A DNA stretch of 64,000 bases from Blastomussa wellsi (GCA_947652115.1 OX393569.1:13952816-14016815), one strand, 5' to 3'. Counted from the stretch's first letter, positions 23,823 through 36,475 are shown. Numbers and translations: made by a program. The notes: generated by a model from the sequence alone, not told the origin.

Positions 23823-24337
23823 CACTCCTCTTTAACAGACCCAGTGAAATGTTTATCCTCACTGGGTTTTCGGGCAAAAAGTCACCGGGTTCGCTAATTT
23901 TCCACTGGGTCAACTCATTTTCCACTGTGTGTTTTTATATTAATTGTCTACTGGTTTTATACGACGAGAAAACCTTTTCATTGATACGGTCGAGTCCTGT
24001 TTGGCGGGAATGTTTGAATGAATGTTTTGGGGGAAGATATTAGGTTTTCTGATACCTTTGAAAACATCTCTGTTTTGAGCTATTTTCAACAAGGCCTACG
24101 CTAACCGAGACCAATTTCGAAAATAACACTAGAGTAATGTTTTATTTTGCTTATTTATTATTATTGTTATTGTTATTTTTTGCAAACAAAACGCGCTGGG
24201 TCACACTGCACAGTCACTGGGGAAGTAAAAAACAGCCGAGAAAATCACAATATGTACTGAGATGACTAAATTTCCGCTGGGTAGGGGAAAATAATCCACT
24301 GGGTAGGGCTTCAGTGGGTCTGTTACAGAGGGGTGTC
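23823..24337. repeat. MITE-like element with about 28-bp terminal inverted repeats
   Basis: The left end GACACTCCTCTTTAACAGAC is complementary to the right end GTCTGTTACAGAGGGGTGTC with few mismatches. ACTGGGTT-type motifs recur inside. It lies between the two 188-bp direct repeats, with AAAAG-like bases on both sides as possible target duplication. Confidence 0.85.
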
Positions 24338-25409
24338 AAAAGCTAATTGAATTGAATTGGATTGAAGTGTAAATAGAAAAAAATAGCTAAAAAAACAGTG
24401 TCTCCTTGTTTAATTAATAACGGACCTTGATGAAGGTCAAATTGCTGAAACGTGTATTTTCTACATAAATAGTGTGCTCAAACATAGTTTGAATTATAAA
24501 TATTCACCGAAATGTGAGGCTACGCAGAAAAACACTTTTGCTTTGTAAACTATTTAGTGCAGTTTCTTTAAATGATGCGAATGGAAAACGCAGCCTTTCA
24601 ACAAGTGGTTTTCTTTTTTAAGACAAGATTAAAAACATAGACGACGCCAAATTCTTAGAGATGATGTAAAGTGAATTAACCCAAGTGATTCGAGATTGCG
24701 ACAATAATACTTTACAAAGACGCTTAAAATGATTACAAAGTTTATTGGTTCCTGCGGTCAAGGGCGAAAGTGAATCAAATATATGCCTCCCTCCATTTTT
24801 CCGCCGCATTTAAATTCTCTCTCATTCATTGTTGAGATTGGTCATGAATGAGCCAGTGATTCAGTTATTTTCCATTATTTTTGAAAAGCAAAAACATCTT
24901 CCTGTAGCCATAATAGCCGTTAGTAGTTTATTCTAAGTCAGAATCGATCAGTGATATTGTAGTCAGTTCAGTCTAAAAAGCTCTTTTGGTGGGGCGAAGG
25001 TGCGTGCATTTGTGGGTGAAAGAAACGGAGGGGGTTGGGGTAGTGGAGGAAACGCTTATCGTCAAAAGTTGGAATTTTGCGTTTCAACTATGGTTGAGGT
25101 ATATTAGAAAGGGATTTTTGCGTCTAAAAACTTTATCTGCTATATACAGTAGGGGGCTTTATAATCGATGGAAATGATATTGCTCTAACTAAGCCTAAAT
25201 ATAAACCCAGTGGCTTATAATAACACCACTAAGTAAATTAACTACAACCACGAAATACCTGTTTGCCATAAGATAACGACTGGTATAACAGGATTATTCT
25301 AATTTAAATAATTAGTGGGGATATCCAAATATTTCCTCTGTCGTAAGACACAATGCTAAACGTAAAACCCTAAATTCACGGAAATAATCACTTGCCAGTT
25401 TTGTCAACA

Positions 25410-25597
25410 TAATGGCCCCTTCAATTATGCCTTTAAATTTTTACATTGATTTACATTACTCAAGGAGCAGAGCATGAGGTAATCAGTCAGGCTTCCTTTC
25501 ATCTCTGACTACTCGGAAATAACTATCAATCGTTAGGTACTGATATATACGATTTATTACAGACCGTACAGTCAATACAGACATTATTATGATGGCA
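25410..25597 (+). repeat. 188-bp direct repeat, copy 2
   Basis: This is the second copy of the sequence at 23201-23388, with no difference seen. The lack of divergence implies a recent origin or gene conversion. Confidence 0.95.
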
Positions 25598-25932
25598 ACT
25601 TAGTACTGGCGATACGCTATAAAAATAAGATATCAATGAAACATAAGAGAAAAACTAAGCGATGTTGAGAAAATATACTCCCAAATTTGCATTTACACCG
25701 CCCTCCAGTAACAGAAAGTATGAAGAAGCCAAATTCACTGCCGAATGTGCCTGCCGCAATTTCAAGAAACATTTTTAACATTGTGCTAAAGTTGTCAAAT
25801 CAAGCTATTTTTTGTCATAGTTCTCACCTTTCTTGTGTTGAAATGTACAGCTTTAATTAACTCAGCAATGAAAATCAAACCCCGTTCAATAGAAAAACAC
25901 GATGAAATCTAATTAAATAAAAAAATGAGAAA

Positions 25933-26352
25933 GTTAACCCACAGGCGGCCCATACGTTGCATGTGATTTACGTGACATTATGTAAGAGAATATATGAGAA
26001 AAGTTCGAAAATTGCCCTAAATTCTACGTGTGGAAAAGAATGCAAATAAAAACGACTTACCTTGTGTTGTCCTTGCGTTATTTTGATGTCTCTGTGATCC
26101 TGGAGTCGACTGAAAGACATTAAGGCGAGTTGAGGTTTGCCTACGAGTGAAAACGCGCCTAAATTTCTCGTCTAAATCGACTCCAGGACCACAGAGTACA
26201 TCAAAATAACGTAAGGAAAACACAAAGTAACTCATTTTTATTTGCCTTATTTTCACGCGTAGAATTTAGGGCAATCTTCGAACTTTTCTCATGTATTCTC
26301 TTACATAATGTCACGTGAGTCACATACAACGTATGGGCCGCCTGTGGTTAAC
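25933..26352. repeat. Long foldback element (about 420 bp)
   Basis: The left end GTTAACCCACAGGCGGCCCA is complementary to the right end TGGGCCGCCTGTGGTTAAC. Complementarity continues through AGAGAATA/TATTCTCT, GCCCTAAATTCTACG/CGTAGAATTTAGGGC and ATTTTGATGT/ACATCAAAAT to GGAGTCGA/TCGACTCC. Only about 50-70 bp of loop remains. It has no coding capacity and is probably a MITE. Confidence 0.93.
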
Positions 26353-26727
26353 CTTGAAATTTTAATACTCAGTGTGATATATTTGATTTGAAAGTGATGT
26401 TTCAAGCGCATTTTAATAGTGTTTTAGTTTTGACCATCCTTCAGGCAGATTTTTCCTTCAAAGAGCGCCATCCGAGCTCCAAGCGCGCCAGTCCCTTTAA
26501 TTGTGCGCAATTTCTTTAGTTTTCATTATTAGCTATTATTCAAAACCTTAAACCTTTCCTTTTGTTTCTGGAAACAAAAAGATTGTTAAAGAATCATTAG
26601 CTTGGAAAAAGAAAAAGGAAATGTCTGAGCATAGGAATTCCCAGTATTGTTTAAAGGCATCAAGTGCTTTTAAATTATCGGCACAAAGCTTATCGCGAAA
26701 CCACGTTTTTGAGGTCAACTAGCAACA

Positions 26728-26845
26728 GAGTTATCTTCATAGAGTTATGGCTTAGAGTTAGAGTTAAGGACTGCCAAAATCCTGAATTCAAGATTTTGGC
26801 AGTCCTTAACTCTAACTCCACGCTATAACTCTATGAAGATAACTC
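26728..26845. repeat. Perfect-looking short palindrome
   Basis: GAGTTATCTTCATAGAGTTA on the left pairs with TAACTCTATGAAGATAACTC on the right. AGTTAAGGACTGCCAAAATC then pairs with GATTTTGGCAGTCCTTAACT, leaving a loop of about 10 bases around the GAATTC. Confidence 0.93.
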
Positions 26846-27079
26846 CCTGCCTCTGTTAATTCCTTTGATAACAATGAAATATACTATCTACATTCTATTG
26901 CACTCTAGTGAAATTGTCAATACAAAAGATTGTCATACTTGTGTGATTATCTAAAAATACCTTGAGAGCATTGGATGTAGCTTAGAAATTGTGCAAATCA
27001 AAAAAAAATCATGCTTCCATATCATTCAGTGAAAACGCGTAGTGGAAAAGCCCACTGAATGTTCGGTTGTCCCACTTAC

Positions 27080-27138
27080 CTCCTTTCCTTGGACGACGAC
27101 GAGGTTGACAAGTCAAGTACAAGAAGCTGCGACTTTCA
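27080..27138 (-). other. Candidate 5' UTR exon of the - strand cysteine-rich gene
   Basis: A TATA box lies about 30 bp upstream, and a consensus donor GTAAGT (27079-27074 on the minus strand) follows AAAGGAG. The first coding exon, at 22852, opens with an acceptor (TCCTGTTTAG) two bases before ATG, so an upstream non-coding exon is required. The transcription start is estimated from the TATA position only. Confidence 0.4.
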
Positions 27139-27162
27139 ATGGTTACTATGCGGAAACGATCG

Positions 27163-27169
27163 TTTTATA
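27163..27169 (-). promoter_or_regulatory. Candidate TATA box, - strand
   Basis: The minus strand reads ATTTTATAAAACG here. About 30 bp downstream comes a stretch ending in a strong splice donor. It mirrors the TATA plus non-coding exon at 34392-34529 on the other strand. Confidence 0.4.
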
Positions 27170-27897
27170 AAATTGTCGGAGACCACCGACTGGGACTGTA
27201 GTCAGTGCATTTGATCTGTCGCAGGCCGGCAATCGAGGTGATCTAACAAGCGGAGGTCATTAGTTCTCATTAAAATACTACCGGGGAGGTCGAATAGTCT
27301 TATCTGATGTTAAAAATCATAATTGCAAAATAATTGAACGAAGGACTTATCAGTCTCCGTAGAAAGGTGTGTTAGGTAATAAGTGATCGTTTTCCCATCT
27401 CTTTTAGAGAGAACAGAGTGGAAGAAATTATGATCAAAACAAGAAAAGAACTTCGATAATGGCTAATTGGATATATCGATTGGATGAAACTAAATAACAT
27501 AAGAATAAGGTACCGCTCAGTAAACGAGTCGCCCAAACGTTCAGTTGCAGCATAAATCAGTTGCAAATTAAGGATTCAGTTTAATTTTGCAACACATTTA
27601 CAACATATGGCAGATCTACTGACCAAATTGAGGACTGGACTGGACTAGACTTGGAGGTCTAACTAACATTCTAACTTAAAGCTCCAAACGGGATTTGACA
27701 TAAAAGCGTCTAATTTTCCAACTAATTGCAAAACAGAACAGCATAACTGAAACACGCGAAAGGTAAATTTAGCCTGATACGCTGGTGGCCTGCAGAAGAG
27801 CTATTTTGGCGATGTTAAGCAGTTCGGTTAAGGATAAGGATTTGTTTCCAAAGTCCCGTAAAACGGCTCGCGTGGGTGTTTTCGGGTTAAATTTAAG

Positions 27898-28330
27898 CCC
27901 GTGGGGGGGGGGGGGGGGTTACTTCCTTGTATGGGCTATATAGGTATGTGCCGCGGGGTAGGGTATGGTTTTCTGAGGTTCTCAATCCTTTAATTGGGGT
28001 ATCATTTTTGTCCCTTTAGGCATTGTTCCTGGTGTGATCCTTAGATAGGGTATCGAAATTGTATCGTCCCAAATTGCAGTACGTAAACAGCAAGTGAAAC
28101 GGAAAAAAACCGATCTATTTAAACTGAACATTCAGTTGCATTTGAGAGTATTAACGTTACAGGAACGAAATAATCTTGACTCGTTCTTAGCTTTCTTGGT
28201 TTTTGATTTTTTCCTTGAGTAGGGTGTCATTTTTCGGGTTTGGTCTTTGAATAGGGTATCAAATTCCGTCAGGGTTTAAGAACCTTCGCGGCACACACCT
28301 ATCCTAAATGTAAGGTAGCACCCCCGGGAA
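27898..28330. repeat. MITE-like element with poly-G terminal inverted repeats
   Basis: The left end is a run of about 15 G then GTTACTTCCTTGTATGGGC...TAGGTATGTGCCGCG. Read inverted, the right end gives CCCGGGGGTGCTACCTTACA...ATAGGTGTGTGCCGCG. Inside, GGGTATC motifs recur. It is similar in style to the element at 56252-57097. Confidence 0.8.
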
Positions 28331-28366
28331 TTTAAGTTGGAGGCCACCGGAGCTGTGAAATCTTAC

Positions 28367-28450
28367 CAGCCCTTCCAAAATAGCATAACCAACTCCAACA
28401 CCAGGCAACGCCGCCCACCCAACTGCAAGTCTTCTACGGGTGTAACCCTT
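28367..28450 (-). other. Candidate orphan 28-codon coding exon
   Basis: On the minus strand an acceptor (TTTTATCCGCAG) and donor (GTAAGA) bracket an open phase-0 stretch. It reads KGYTRRRLAVGW then AALPGVGVGYAILEGL: a basic start followed by a glycine-spaced hydrophobic helix. A second possible exon begins after CTCTTCTGCAG near 27803 and stops after ATSVSG. No upstream start exon was identified, so this may be a chance pattern. Confidence 0.25.
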
Positions 28451-31400
28451 CTGCGGATAAAATACGATGATTTTCATCTTCGTACAACGACATCTCGTAG
28501 AATATCAAGTGTTTAAGTCCGACTGTAAAATTTTCCAACCACCTGTTGATTCTACACAAACTTAACCTTTCGGGCATCGTCGTCTTATATTAAGGCACAA
28601 CTACTCCCATCCCACTTGTCTCCACTCAGGCGCCGCCTTTTCGAACTGCAGGATGTACTCGACAATACTTGAGGGCAACTGAAGAAAAAGAAAGTGGTAT
28701 TTCCTTTTACGTGTCTTGAAGATAGCGGATGAATTGGATAAGAGACCAAACCTCCATGTTTTCGTCGTGATGCAATAAAATAATTGTTATTGTGCACAGC
28801 TAAATAATACGAAATTTTGTCGCATGATTTTTGTCTGAGTAAAAGGAGTCTTAATATATCTACATTAGATCTATCTACCCTTTAAGATAGTATTATTTAC
28901 AAATCTATTTCCTTTATTTTCTAGGCAACATTTTTGAGGTTTGGATGAATAGTGGACCTAACTTTAGGAATTCTAAAGGTGTTCAGGACGGGGATTATTA
29001 AATGATAAGAAAATATTTGCCACCCACATGCTGCGAAAGAAAATAAATCACCCTTTGATAACGATGAAATTGCTTGATATCCACATCTGAAATGCATTTA
29101 GCTTGGAAATTAGTTTTGAAGCGTTCTTATAAAATTTAACAGAATAACATCCGCAAGACTAACCAATAAAGCAAAGATTCAAAAGATTTTGTGAAGAAGG
29201 ATTTGAGCTTCCAAAAATAACTCTATCAAAACTCGATTGATGGTGCCCGAATATGTTCAAATCAGCTGTGTATAAGTTAGTAAGAATTTTTCATAAAAAA
29301 GAAAAACAGTTTAACAGTGTTTTTACAAACTGTCGAGTTTGTTTATTTCGCAACGCTAAACGTGGTAACATCTATTTTTGGTTGGAGGACGTATTTGTTT
29401 TGTTTACCAATCTAGCAAGGGCACATCTTTGTTCGGCAATGTTCAATCAATGTTCAGCAACTATTTCAATCCACAAAGCAAACTGATTTAAAACATCTTG
29501 CACAGCACGGTTCTAGAATAAACAGACAAAAAGGCACAGTAGCCAAAAACCACAAAAATAGGTCAATATCTCCTTTAGACCACACTCAAGTTTCACCTTT
29601 TGAGCCTCTATTAGGCTAAGAATGTGAGATTAGTTAATACGGATGCTGAGGCCGAAATCGAGCGATTGTGGACTGTTTATGTTGACGTTTAGCCGGAACA
29701 TACTACTCTGCACGTCTGAACACAACTTAAAATAGTCTTAAAACAAAGTAGTTTTTGACGAGTTTAAGTGCAATATAACTGTGAATACTTTCATGCGTCA
29801 GTAAACTTGGACATCACTTGAAAAATGTCAATCTTCACCAGTCATTTTGGTCTTCAACTTTCCGCGCAATTTCAGCATTCAAGAAATGTTTTGTGGTAAT
29901 TCTCTTTGTATAACTTTCAAATAATTGAGAGCAGAAGGAATTTATTTACTGATAACTTAATAATTGTGTTATTTTTTCAAAGGATAATTTTACTCATTTT
30001 AAATCTGGATTATATATGGATTAAACACCGCCCCAAATGAAAGATTATGGATTGGCAAACCTCCCAGGGACTTTATCAGGCTCACGTATTGCAATACTTA
30101 CAGTCCACGTGTCGCCGATAAACGATCTACTTACGTATTTCGTTGCCTATAAAGCGAGTACACTGAAAACGTTATCAGTAAACACTCAGGATACCTAACT
30201 GTCGGTGAAATATCAAATCTACGAGCAAGTCTTTTAGTAGGTAATGGTATACCCCGCCTGCAACTTTTCAACTTTGTTTCATTTACGGCCGAACACAACG
30301 AGACATTTTTCACTATTTCCAACTATTTCTTATCAATGATGTCGTTATTTTTTGCATCTCAAAAACCAAAGGCAGTGCTTGTTAATTATATAAGGGTAAT
30401 ATGTACGTCTTAGTCAGAACCGTGGAAATTACTATTCCTCGAAAAAAGAGTAGAAGGAATCTATGAGATTTTTTCCGTTAGGAATGTGTTTGTAATGCAT
30501 GTGTTTTGCGCGGAACAGTGCAATTGACAAAAGAAAACGCCCACACAAGGCCTACCCGCCAACTTGGAATTTCACTTGCTGTGAAAATCAAGAAGATTTT
30601 TTCGGTTCAAATACGGTTGTGGCTTTGCTGTAAGCAACGCCAGGACTGAAAGACGTCAAAGGTAAGCATATGTCTTGATAGCAAACACCGATATTCATTT
30701 CAACAAGAGATAGGTAATCTGTCGTTGATAGAAAGTGAGTGTTAAAATGTCCATCTTGGTGAAGACGATGATAAAGAGACATTTTTCATGCCATGCAGCG
30801 TTTCAAATATGTGCGTAATCGGTGAAAATAGTTCCCGAGTTCTCCCTACGGGAGTCTAATCCCATGTCCCCTGGTTAGACGTTCTGTTACTGATCTGTAG
30901 CTGCAAGACACGTGTGCATAAGGCAGTGGATATAACTAGATTCATATGCGGCTGCTGCAGCTGCGATTAGTTTGTCAACAGTACAAAAAGTAGTAGACAG
31001 TGATAATAAATTTTCAGGTGGTTAACGTGGCCAGTTTCGGCCCTCTTTACATGAAGCTAAGTGAAGCGACAATGGCCGGGTTAGATAACATGTCACCACC
31101 TTAACTTCATAAATCATGGATGTTCCAGCTAGGATTCAGAAAATGCTGCACGTGCGCGCCATGTAATTTAGAACACCTTTTACAGATTCAACTTTGAAGG
31201 TAGAAGAGAGTGAATTGGCGGCTACTCTGCTCCAAAACATTCAGTTGTATGGACACATTTGTTCATCACATTGTAACAAATAACGCATGAACGTACAATA
31301 CATTTCTCTTGACATCACGTCCGAAGATGCCACGCCTAAAAATTTCGGATTCCTAACAAATTCGGAGAGATTGTTTTTAGGCCAAGTTTATCGTTCGAAT

Positions 31401-34391
31401 TGTCAAAAACGTGTTCGAAATTCTTTGGCTGTCAACGCAGCACAAAGATACAAATTTTGTTGCATAGTCTAGTCCCGAAAATTCTTGTTAAATTAAATCA
31501 TACATCCTTTTCAGTTCCTCGAAATGGAGGCAACGTGTCATCCATTTGAAATGGAATCCTCTTCCTTTCGGCTATTTGCCAATATTGTAGTATAAAGTGT
31601 TAGAAGTCAAATTGGCATTACGTAGTAGATCCATCGTGAAAATACATTTCCAAAATGCAGGTTATTTCTGTCACAAATGCACTACCCATGGAAGATGTGT
31701 AATGACTTATATTGAAAAAAGAAATACAGAGATTGAAAGGTTAGCAATTACAAAAGAAGAACTACAAATGGCCGACAAAGAAATCCAAGCATGTTCTATT
31801 CCTTTTTATTAACCAGTTCTGTGATTCGGGGCAGCTCGCAGTTTTTGGACATAACTTCTTCAGTATGAACAGGCAAAAAAAAAACACTGCACGTCATTCA
31901 TAGCGCATACCTTAAAACGAAGACTTCCTGTCAGATAGAGTGGTATTTAACGGATGAGTTAGTCGGCAAGTGTATCGCACTTGTTCAGTCGGAAGAAATG
32001 TCTTAAATGTTCAAACGGAGGTCCTCGATGACTGTGAGAGTTATAAAGTAGACGACGATCTTGCCGAGTATGGGTTCGTCAGAACAAAGAACAAAGGCCT
32101 AATTAGCGAGGGTGTAAACCGATTCACGCTGAAAACACGGAGATATCTTGAATTCCATTTCGCCACACCAAGTGCAGAATTCAGTCCCTACCGGGACCTA
32201 AGGACATCCAACGTGGAGTCTATTTCTCCATCCTCCAAGGGAACCAATTGTTTCGACTGAATCGGAGCTCAAAATATTGGCTTTTCTTCAATGTTTCGCC
32301 GAATCCAAGGAAAACGGGCTTTCGTTCGAGAAATCGGGATTTTTATTGCATTATACGTCTATGTTTTATTTTTATGCTGTATTCTGAAAAGATAAAGTTG
32401 GTCCACTTTAAGGCTTACGTTGGAAAAACAGCTTGTCCTATATATATACCCTGTTAGTCAAACAAATAACAAATTCAAAGCAATATTGTGACAACATTTT
32501 CGGACAAGTGGCTGCTGCCCAACAGGGAATCTTTCAGCAGCCTTAATGGCAAGGAACTGTTTTTATAACGAGTTTTTTTTTAAAAAAGCAGTGTGAAAGA
32601 GAGAATCCATTAATGAATATTCTTGAAGTACCGTTTTAACGGAGGCTGTACGCACGCTATACTCCGTCCGCTTATTTTTTTATACGATCATTAAGCTTCT
32701 TATTGGTACAGCAAGTCTCTTATAAAAAAAGTAATGGTGATGACATATTCCCAAACTGATAAACTTGAAAACGGTCTAGCCAACATTTTTTTCAAGTTTA
32801 TCCAAATGAAATCCATTTTTTTCTCCAATTTTGTCGATCCATCCATGCCTTTTCTTTAGAGCTTATGTCGCCGTCGTTGAGATATTCCATTTTATCCAGA
32901 GTCCAGTTGGTGAATGGCTGAAGTTGCTTAAATTTGCATGACCTAGCCCTATTGATTTTTAACAACACAAAATGATATAGATTACCCAGACAACTTTAGA
33001 ATGACCTACCGTGAGTAGTTGATGTGTTTTTCAGATGGAGACAAACAAAAGACATCCACCACTGACTACTTAGTTTATATACACACCTAGCAGGTATTGA
33101 CTGGACTAATTTTCACCCAAGAAAAGATGCTTGTTGTCGCCCGGCGGCTTTGTATTGACTAGTCGCTGCTTAAACCATCAACATTTCGGCTTATCAATTA
33201 AGAATAAGTTTATTCTGAAAGAGATAGTTTGTGGAATTTAATTATACACGCAACTCAAGGGTCGTTTCTTTCCCTTCCAAACTGCTTCCTTAATTTTTAT
33301 ATTAAAAATACTTTTCCTCTATGAAAATCTTTCCTTTCCAGATCACTAAACTCGTTCTCACAAGGCAACTGAAATCACTCTTGAAATCTTCCTTAGCTAA
33401 TCATTGTTGTTAGTTTTATTTTTTAATTGGTACAGTCATTCGAACAGACTATAAATCAGTGATGCCTTTCATTGTAATCAACGCAATGTAATCAGAAAAT
33501 TTTATCAATTATTCGTCTTTCAATTACTTAAATGCAAACTAACAATTTCGTAGTTGACCGTTCCGGCCTGCAATTACACAGGTACATTAATTGACAACTC
33601 TCATGGCCTTATACAAGTTTAATGATTTTAGAACGTATCTTAGTTATTTCTGAAATGTCTTTTATCCATCGTGTACACCTATACAACTCATCAGTTCATA
33701 ATAAAACTGCTAGCTCGCACAGTATGATTTACAAACTTAGTAAAATGAATGAACCAGCAGGATACCTTTTGCACTAAGCCACTGGCATCTTTTACAGTCG
33801 GGCAAATACAAGGAAAAAAAACCTCCTGCAAAGATAGGAAACGAGAATATTTATCGGTACATTTGCGGTAATTTAAAACAGTTTTTTTCTAATAATGGGT
33901 CCTTGATAACTATTTACACTGAAAAGATGTTTGACAGTAGAAACATCATTTGCACGGGGTGCAGTGTTTCGCGCGGTTCAACTTTTCTTTTATTCTAGAA
34001 TATTCGTAAACAAAATTCCTGTTTTCATTCATCGCGTTGCTTCTAACAAAGCGCAAGATTTATACGTTTTGAGGTTTTCTGACTTTTCAAAGGTCCCCAA
34101 TCTACATTATATAGCTTTAGAAAAAACCTTTTTTTTAATTGTAGCTTTCAATACCAGGAACTGTATCGTGTTTTTTCATCATGATATAATTTTCCGTATT
34201 TAGCATGCGCAGGTGTGCTCAACCAGCCTGGAACAGTATGGGACATATATGACTAAAAAGCATGTGACGTTTGTTGTTCACGGTCAGTTGCCCTCCAAGC
34301 GGTTATTATGTTGTAGTAAGTTGTCGTGAAGGAGTGGTATTGTTCTCAAATTTCAGACATTCTTGTTTCGGCGTGATTTATTGTGTCGCAT
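28451..34391. other. Gene-poor interval between the two candidate promoters
   Basis: About 6 kb of AT-rich sequence with no exon I can support. Short open frames (for example near 31597-31812 and 31970-32260) lack splice context or recognised motifs. Confidence 0.5.
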
Positions 34392-34400
34392 GTATAAAAG
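34392..34400 (+). promoter_or_regulatory. Candidate TATA box, + strand
   Basis: GTATAAAAG lies about 30 bp upstream of a stretch that ends in a consensus donor (AAAG then GTATGT at 34530). This suggests the promoter of the + strand cysteine-rich gene. Confidence 0.45.
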
Positions 34401-34421
34401 CCTAAATTTCACAGTGTCGAC

Positions 34422-34529
34422 TTATTTCAGGCCATTACGTCAGTGAAGGATACGAGATCGGTCAATTTTATACAGTAGCAAAACAACATCAAGGAAGCAG
34501 AGACAGAAGACGTGTCAATATACTTAAAG
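34422..34529 (+). other. Candidate 5' UTR exon of the + strand cysteine-rich gene
   Basis: It is about 108 nt, starting near 34422 by distance from the TATA box, with donor GTATGT at 34530. The next exon would open after the acceptor TTTGTCGCAG at 37411, about 32 bases before the ATG at 37443. An alternative reading has an acceptor (CTTATTTCAG) at about 34432, making this an internal non-coding exon. Confidence 0.4.
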
Positions 34530-36269
34530 GTATGTATGTGATAAATGGACTATTTTTTCGTTGACCTGTTAGAATTTTCTTTTTCTTAAGAATTCATACT
34601 ATATCTTGCCATGCCGAAGACATTCGCTCAGCGGCTTCTCACCAATCGATTTTCAGAAGATGCAAAAACCGCTTACTGAGTGTAAGACACATTCATTATC
34701 AAAACTTATAATAGTAATGTATAGCTTTTGTACTGTGTACTGTGTTCTCGGATACCTGACTTATTGCACGAGTGAAAATCCACCCGAGTCCTTAACATTT
34801 GTCTGTTTTCTCACGCTAGTCTTGACCGCTTTTGCTCTCCGACAAAAGTAATTAAAAATATTGATAGCGGATCCTGTCCTAAAAGGTGCATATATCTGCT
34901 TATGTGTAATACACTGTATACCATAACACCAACTTCAGAACTTCAGTGCAGAACCTGAACAACCAAACTTTAACTGTGTCTGACGTCTAGACAAGATTAG
35001 TAGAGTGATATATTATGTTCCACTTTATATCACGCTCATTTTCAATGTCTGTCACAAACCACAGAAAATTCAACACTTCTTTCCATAAAAAATGCTGGAA
35101 AAATTGATGCATTTTAAAAGTAGATTGTCTGAATTACGCTATTGCTATTGAAAATGTTGCAAGTGCAGCGTTAACGCATCACTTATTTTGATGTCTTTTG
35201 GTCTTTTAGTTTACGCTTGTTGCTAACAACTGCATGACGAAACTTAACTTTGTTTCTTTTATCATACAACATAATAATCATTACAAGCTGTTTCTGTTTG
35301 AACATTACAAAATCTTCCTGTTTTTTTAAATATCAGTCTGGCGCTTTGTCCAACCAAGTGCCTTGAAAACCACAGTTATTTTTCGGCAAACTGTTTTTGT
35401 GGGTTTGCATGCCTCGATAAGTTCGGCAAGAAACCACAGCTATGTTTTGGCGAAAGAAAATTCTCTCTCTTTGTTTCGCTAAGTGAAATGTCAAACCACA
35501 GTATTTTTACGCGAAAAACAAACTTGGCGTCCTCTCAGCAAGGCAAAATTCCTTATGAGCGGGCGTTTGATTGTGTGGGTTTTTTCCCTTTTGTTCACTC
35601 AGGTTGACAAATAAAGTTTGTGCTAGAGCATATTTCCTGGCAGATATATCGCCTTAATTGTTTTCCAAACAACCGGTAGCTTTTCAAACAGCAAGGGATT
35701 TCGAACAAAATTGTGTAACTTAAATTTTAAAGCGAGCAGAAACGATCAAATGTATTAGGGAATGACTGAGAATGATGAAAGACTGCAATGCTGCGTAGGC
35801 GAGCGAGAGAAATTTGTTGGTTGTCAACTCGCTGTAGTTAAGCAAAAATTAATAAACACTGGCTGTACTGAGTCGATTGGCAAGTGAAATACTCACTTGA
35901 TTGTAAGCTTGAAGTCAAAAATGGTAAATCAACCGCCCTAATGAATTTGAAAAAGCTGGCATTCTGAGGGTTAGCGCTTCAACGGAGCATTCAATAATTA
36001 ACCGCCTTTTTAGGGTAGCACCTGCCGTTTCCGAGCGTTAGCTAAGCGTGGCCATTTGCCTGAAATCTTCCCTTTTGGAAAAGAAACGGAATCTAAAACG
36101 ACAATAAGAACACTTCGTCGCCGTAACTCCAAAAAACTGGAAAAAATCGCTAACGTTACTTGCTGCATTAGTCATATTTGTAAATTAGTCTTTGTTTACT
36201 TTTGCCCTGCTAGCACTTGCAACATGATAGAAAGACGTCACAAACCAAGGGCACGTTCAAACATTTTTA
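34530..36269. other. Intronic or intergenic stretch without coding exons
   Basis: It probably lies in the first intron of the + strand cysteine-rich gene. Three spaced AACCACAG motifs sit at about 35370-35515. No coding exon was seen. Confidence 0.4.
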
Positions 36270-36475
36270 AAAGTAGCTACATCACGATATTTTGAGTTAT
36301 TTTTTGCAACGAACCAAAGTACCCTTAAAACGCAGGAAACCTAAAACTAATAGTTTACAAAGGAAAAAAAACACCAAAGGGGTGAAACTAAACCAAAAAG
36401 GAACAAGGATGGTTGAGGATGGAGAAGATTGAGACGGATTGCAAATGACGTTTTTGAAAAATCTATACTAAATCT
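36270..36475 (+). repeat. Dispersed repeat R2, copy 3
   Basis: It aligns with 5830-6030 from GCTACATCACGATATTTTGA through CCTAAAACTAATAGTTTAC and GGAACAAGGATGG to GGAGAAGATTGAGACGGATT and AAATGACG. Confidence 0.8.

Noticed and set aside
23201..25597. Full LTR retrotransposon
   Set aside because: The 188-bp repeats could be LTRs, but no target duplication, primer-binding site or pol/gag coding sequence is visible inside. I kept it as an unexplained direct repeat.
31597..32260. Two short plus-strand frames of 71 and 96 codons
   Set aside because: They have no recognised motif, signal peptide or convincing splice context, and they use non-ATG starts.
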